From Gemmataceae bacterium (GTDB lineage Bacteria > Planctomycetota > Planctomycetia > Gemmatales > Gemmataceae), in contig JANWVV010000010.1 of NCBI GenBank assembly GCA_025055795.1, positions 1-64,000 on the forward strand: DNA of 64,000 nt. The letters run 5' to 3'. Shown here piece by piece: positions 62,097-64,000 of the stretch. Both the position numbers and the translations under genes were made by a program. The notes below the pieces were generated by a model. It saw only the letters and a list, made by a program, of their open reading frames with translations, had not been told where the DNA came from and made no database searches. How positions within the stretch are numbered: position 1 is the stretch's first letter; each line of letters begins with the position of its first letter.

Positions 62097-63848
62097 TTAT
62101 GACGACAGCGGCGTGGCCTCTTTGCCGCGGAGCAATTGGATACCGCACCACAGCCACAGCAACAGGATCAGCGTCGTATCCCACGGGTAGCGGATGCCTG
62201 TAGCCAGGCTCAGTTGGGGCGAGTGTAGAGCGGTGCTGCCGTCAGCTTGGGTAGTGGCCACCGCCGCGTGGCCGATGGCCACTGTGGCCTGCAGATTCAG
62301 GCCCATCACCATGTTTTCTATCACATAGATCAGAGCCAGGATGGTCAGCGGGAACGAGTTAAGATAGCCCCAGATAAGTTCTGGTCCCGTCGTTGATGAT
62401 CTGTCCGGGGCGTCTAGTGGTACCAGGGTGTAGCAGCGTTGCGGAAGCCAGGCCCAGTGTTCGGCCAACAAGGCAGCCCAGGCAAGGGCTGTCAGAAGCA
62501 CGTCGTAGTACATGAAGCGGTAGCAACAAAGCCAAGCCCCTAGCAGCAGGAACGCGGCCCCGATGCCACTACTGCGTCGTTGCTGCACACGCAGGCGGTA
62601 AACTACTACTGTGACGAGCAGAACTCCGCCCCATAAGGTCCAAGCCAGGGCTTGGGCCAACAGGGTATCCCGGTGGTCGGCCGGTTGAGAAAAATCATGC
62701 AGGAATCGGCGCGGAATGCCGTGTAAATCACGGCTCAGATGGATCCAGTTATCGTCCACACAGTACAAGGCATTGGCCAGCCGTCCTACCTCCAGCCATT
62801 CCCACCAGCTGTGCAAACCGACAAACGGTAGGGTGATAACGATCCAAGTGACTCCCGTCATACACATCGCCAGCAGGAACTTCCAGCGGCCCATGAGCAG
62901 CGGAACCAGTAGGAAGGCGGCTGCCCAGACCGGCTTGAAGGCCAGGCAGCCCCAAAGGCAACCGGCTAGTATTTCCCGGCCCCGACTGAAGGCAAGCCAG
63001 CCGAGTACCAGCAGGGTGAGCGTTAAGGTGGGATTTTGGGCCAGGTCCAAAGCGGCCCGTGTGCCAGGATACAACAGCAGGCCGATGGCGGCCAATGGCC
63101 AAGGGATCCGCTGGCCGGTCAGACGACTTACCGCCCAAGCCGCTACAAAGACCAGCACTAATGCGAGCACCTGGAAGAGGCGGTATGCTCTTTGGGGAGG
63201 CAGCAGGCCCAAGGGAGCGTACCACACCGCCTGGACGGGCGGATACAAGGGGCCGCCAATAGCGGGCTGTTCCAGTTGCGCAAGCCAGGCGGGTGTAGCC
63301 ATCGTCTGGATGGCCTGCAACACGGGAGGATGCCACAACGGCAGAGGAGCCGGAGTGACCGGAGCCAGCACGGCGCCGACCAGACCACCCAACTGACCCC
63401 ATCCAGGGGCATCTTCGCCCATCAGCCAGCCCATCAGCTTTTCCGCGTCGTGCCGCACGTCGTCTTCGGGCTGCAGCCCGTAACGCTGACTAACGGGAAG
63501 CACCACCTGCTGCCGAATCAACGGCGGTTCCTGCTCGTAAGAAAAACCTTCTTGGGCTGTCAACCATAACCATTGGCGATGGTACAGATGCTGACCGCGT
63601 CCCGTGGCGATCATGCGTCCCATCAGCCATTGAGCGCCGAAATCGATATGGGTATGGCCACAGTTGCCATCGATCCGACACCGTTCCGGTGGAGTGTTGG
63701 GCGGATTGTCAAAGGTGTGCCAGGCGGTATGGAGTAACCAGATGGCCAGGATGCCGGCAATCAGCCAGAGCAGGGCAGTAGTTCCAGGGTGCTGCAGCCA
63801 GCGATGCAGTAACCCGGGCCAGGCCGGTACAGGCACAGTGGCAAACAT
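62097..63848 (-). CDS. GT87-like (DUF2029) membrane glycosyltransferase
   Basis: A 583-residue polytopic protein. One N-terminal segment (about 24-45) is followed by a large external loop of about 170 residues containing HIDFGAQWLMGRMI, the acidic site typical of GT87 (PimE-like) mannosyltransferases, and then nine or ten further segments. The motif NPTLTLTLLVLGWLAF and the FKPVWAAAFLLVPLL segment also fit. The loop is longer than usual. The probable donor is a polyprenyl-phosphate sugar, at the outer face of the membrane. ATG at 63848; promoter region up to 64000 shows nothing distinctive. The gene is 86 nt upstream of the aminotransferase. Confidence 0.8.
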   Translation of the reverse strand: MFATVPVPAWPGLLHRWLQHPGTTALLWLIAGILAIWLLHTAWHTFDNPPNTPPERCRIDGNCGHTHIDFGAQWLMGRMIATGRGQHLYHRQWLWLTAQEGFSYEQEPPLIRQQVVLPVSQRYGLQPEDDVRHDAEKLMGWLMGEDAPGWGQLGGLVGAVLAPVTPAPLPLWHPPVLQAIQTMATPAWLAQLEQPAIGGPLYPPVQAVWYAPLGLLPPQRAYRLFQVLALVLVFVAAWAVSRLTGQRIPWPLAAIGLLLYPGTRAALDLAQNPTLTLTLLVLGWLAFSRGREILAGCLWGCLAFKPVWAAAFLLVPLLMGRWKFLLAMCMTGVTWIVITLPFVGLHSWWEWLEVGRLANALYCVDDNWIHLSRDLHGIPRRFLHDFSQPADHRDTLLAQALAWTLWGGVLLVTVVVYRLRVQQRRSSGIGAAFLLLGAWLCCYRFMYYDVLLTALAWAALLAEHWAWLPQRCYTLVPLDAPDRSSTTGPELIWGYLNSFPLTILALIYVIENMVMGLNLQATVAIGHAAVATTQADGSTALHSPQLSLATGIRYPWDTTLILLLWLWCGIQLLRGKEATPLSS

Positions 63849-64000
63849 GGTGATATAGTCAGTGATGCGATCAACACCACGTTGAAGCGGCAGCGGTCAT
63901 GGGGATCCGCCGATCCGCTGGGCACAGGGTTTTTTTTAGTGGAGATGGCTGGGGCAATGTCCATGGCAGAACCCCCTGTTTGGCCCACAGTTGGGCTTGG

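Noticed and set aside
62716-63396. 226-codon plus-strand frame opposite the GT87-like gene
   Set aside because: Antisense shadow of a membrane protein; Ser/Arg-rich translation without any motif.
1-64000. CRISPR array, prophage, insertion sequence or rRNA operon
   Set aside because: No regularly spaced repeats, transposase, integrase, phage structural genes or rRNA sequence were recognised in any part of the window.

Overview
The window reads as chromosomal DNA of a planctomycete, most likely Gemmataceae or a close relative. The pointers are a GC-rich genome with very GC-rich intergenic patches, Ser/Thr kinases with a planctomycete-type N-terminal helper region, a DUF6807 (PmoA-like) secreted protein, a proline-rich secreted protein with one CxxCH haem motif, putative ABC exporters of the planctomycete type, RsgA with a basic N-terminal extension, an HTH plus P-loop ATPase pair that I associate with Gemmata-like genomes, and a divergent EF-Tu. 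No rRNA genes, insertion sequences, prophage or CRISPR arrays were seen. The placement rests on protein resemblance, not on a tree.

Layout. 1-770: a broken Prim-Pol (primase/polymerase) fragment between two related, inverted, hairpin-rich elements. 1558-9876: translation and RNA-modification genes (fmt, rsmB, miaB), a low-GC YbjN-like gene, and a histidine kinase next to htpG. 10287-14912: a lone fabF-like synthase with a two-hairpin leader, a HEAT-repeat protein and galE. 15108-18687: an NtrC-type regulator and its likely histidine kinase. 18975-24867: kdsA with a pseudo-transglutaminase lipoprotein, argS, and a DUF6807 protein. 24868-25552: an AT-rich gap with one possible 50-residue gene. 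25553-35550: rsgA, a 1008-residue secreted protein, a small secreted protein, the HTH/ATPase pair and a convergent Ser/Thr kinase. 36184-39849: a three-gene ABC export cluster. 40155-43108: isoprenoid precursor genes (prenyl synthase, dxs). 43627-48024: the tRNA-Gly, tRNA-Thr, tuf, tRNA-Trp, secE, nusG operon read on the minus strand. 48726-50934: a phosphate permease and a tRNA-Ile/tRNA-Ala pair without rRNA. 51321-64000: an FAD oxidoreductase/epimerase couple, cinA, the haem-motif protein, an MgtE-like transporter, two GT-C type membrane glycosyltransferases, a universal stress protein and a class IV aminotransferase.

How it fits together. Most genes are housekeeping: translation start, tRNA charging and modification, ribosome maturation, secretion, DOXP-route isoprenoids and Kdo synthesis (which implies a lipid A/Kdo outer membrane). 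The most unusual feature is the tuf-secE-nusG operon. EF-Tu has a rewritten switch I and an insertion of about 31 residues, SecE carries about six extra membrane segments, and NusG carries a disordered N-terminal region of about 195 residues. The best candidate for an undescribed system is the pair at 30845-34107: a double winged-helix protein followed 17 nt later by a large P-loop ATPase with an uncharacterised C-terminal domain.
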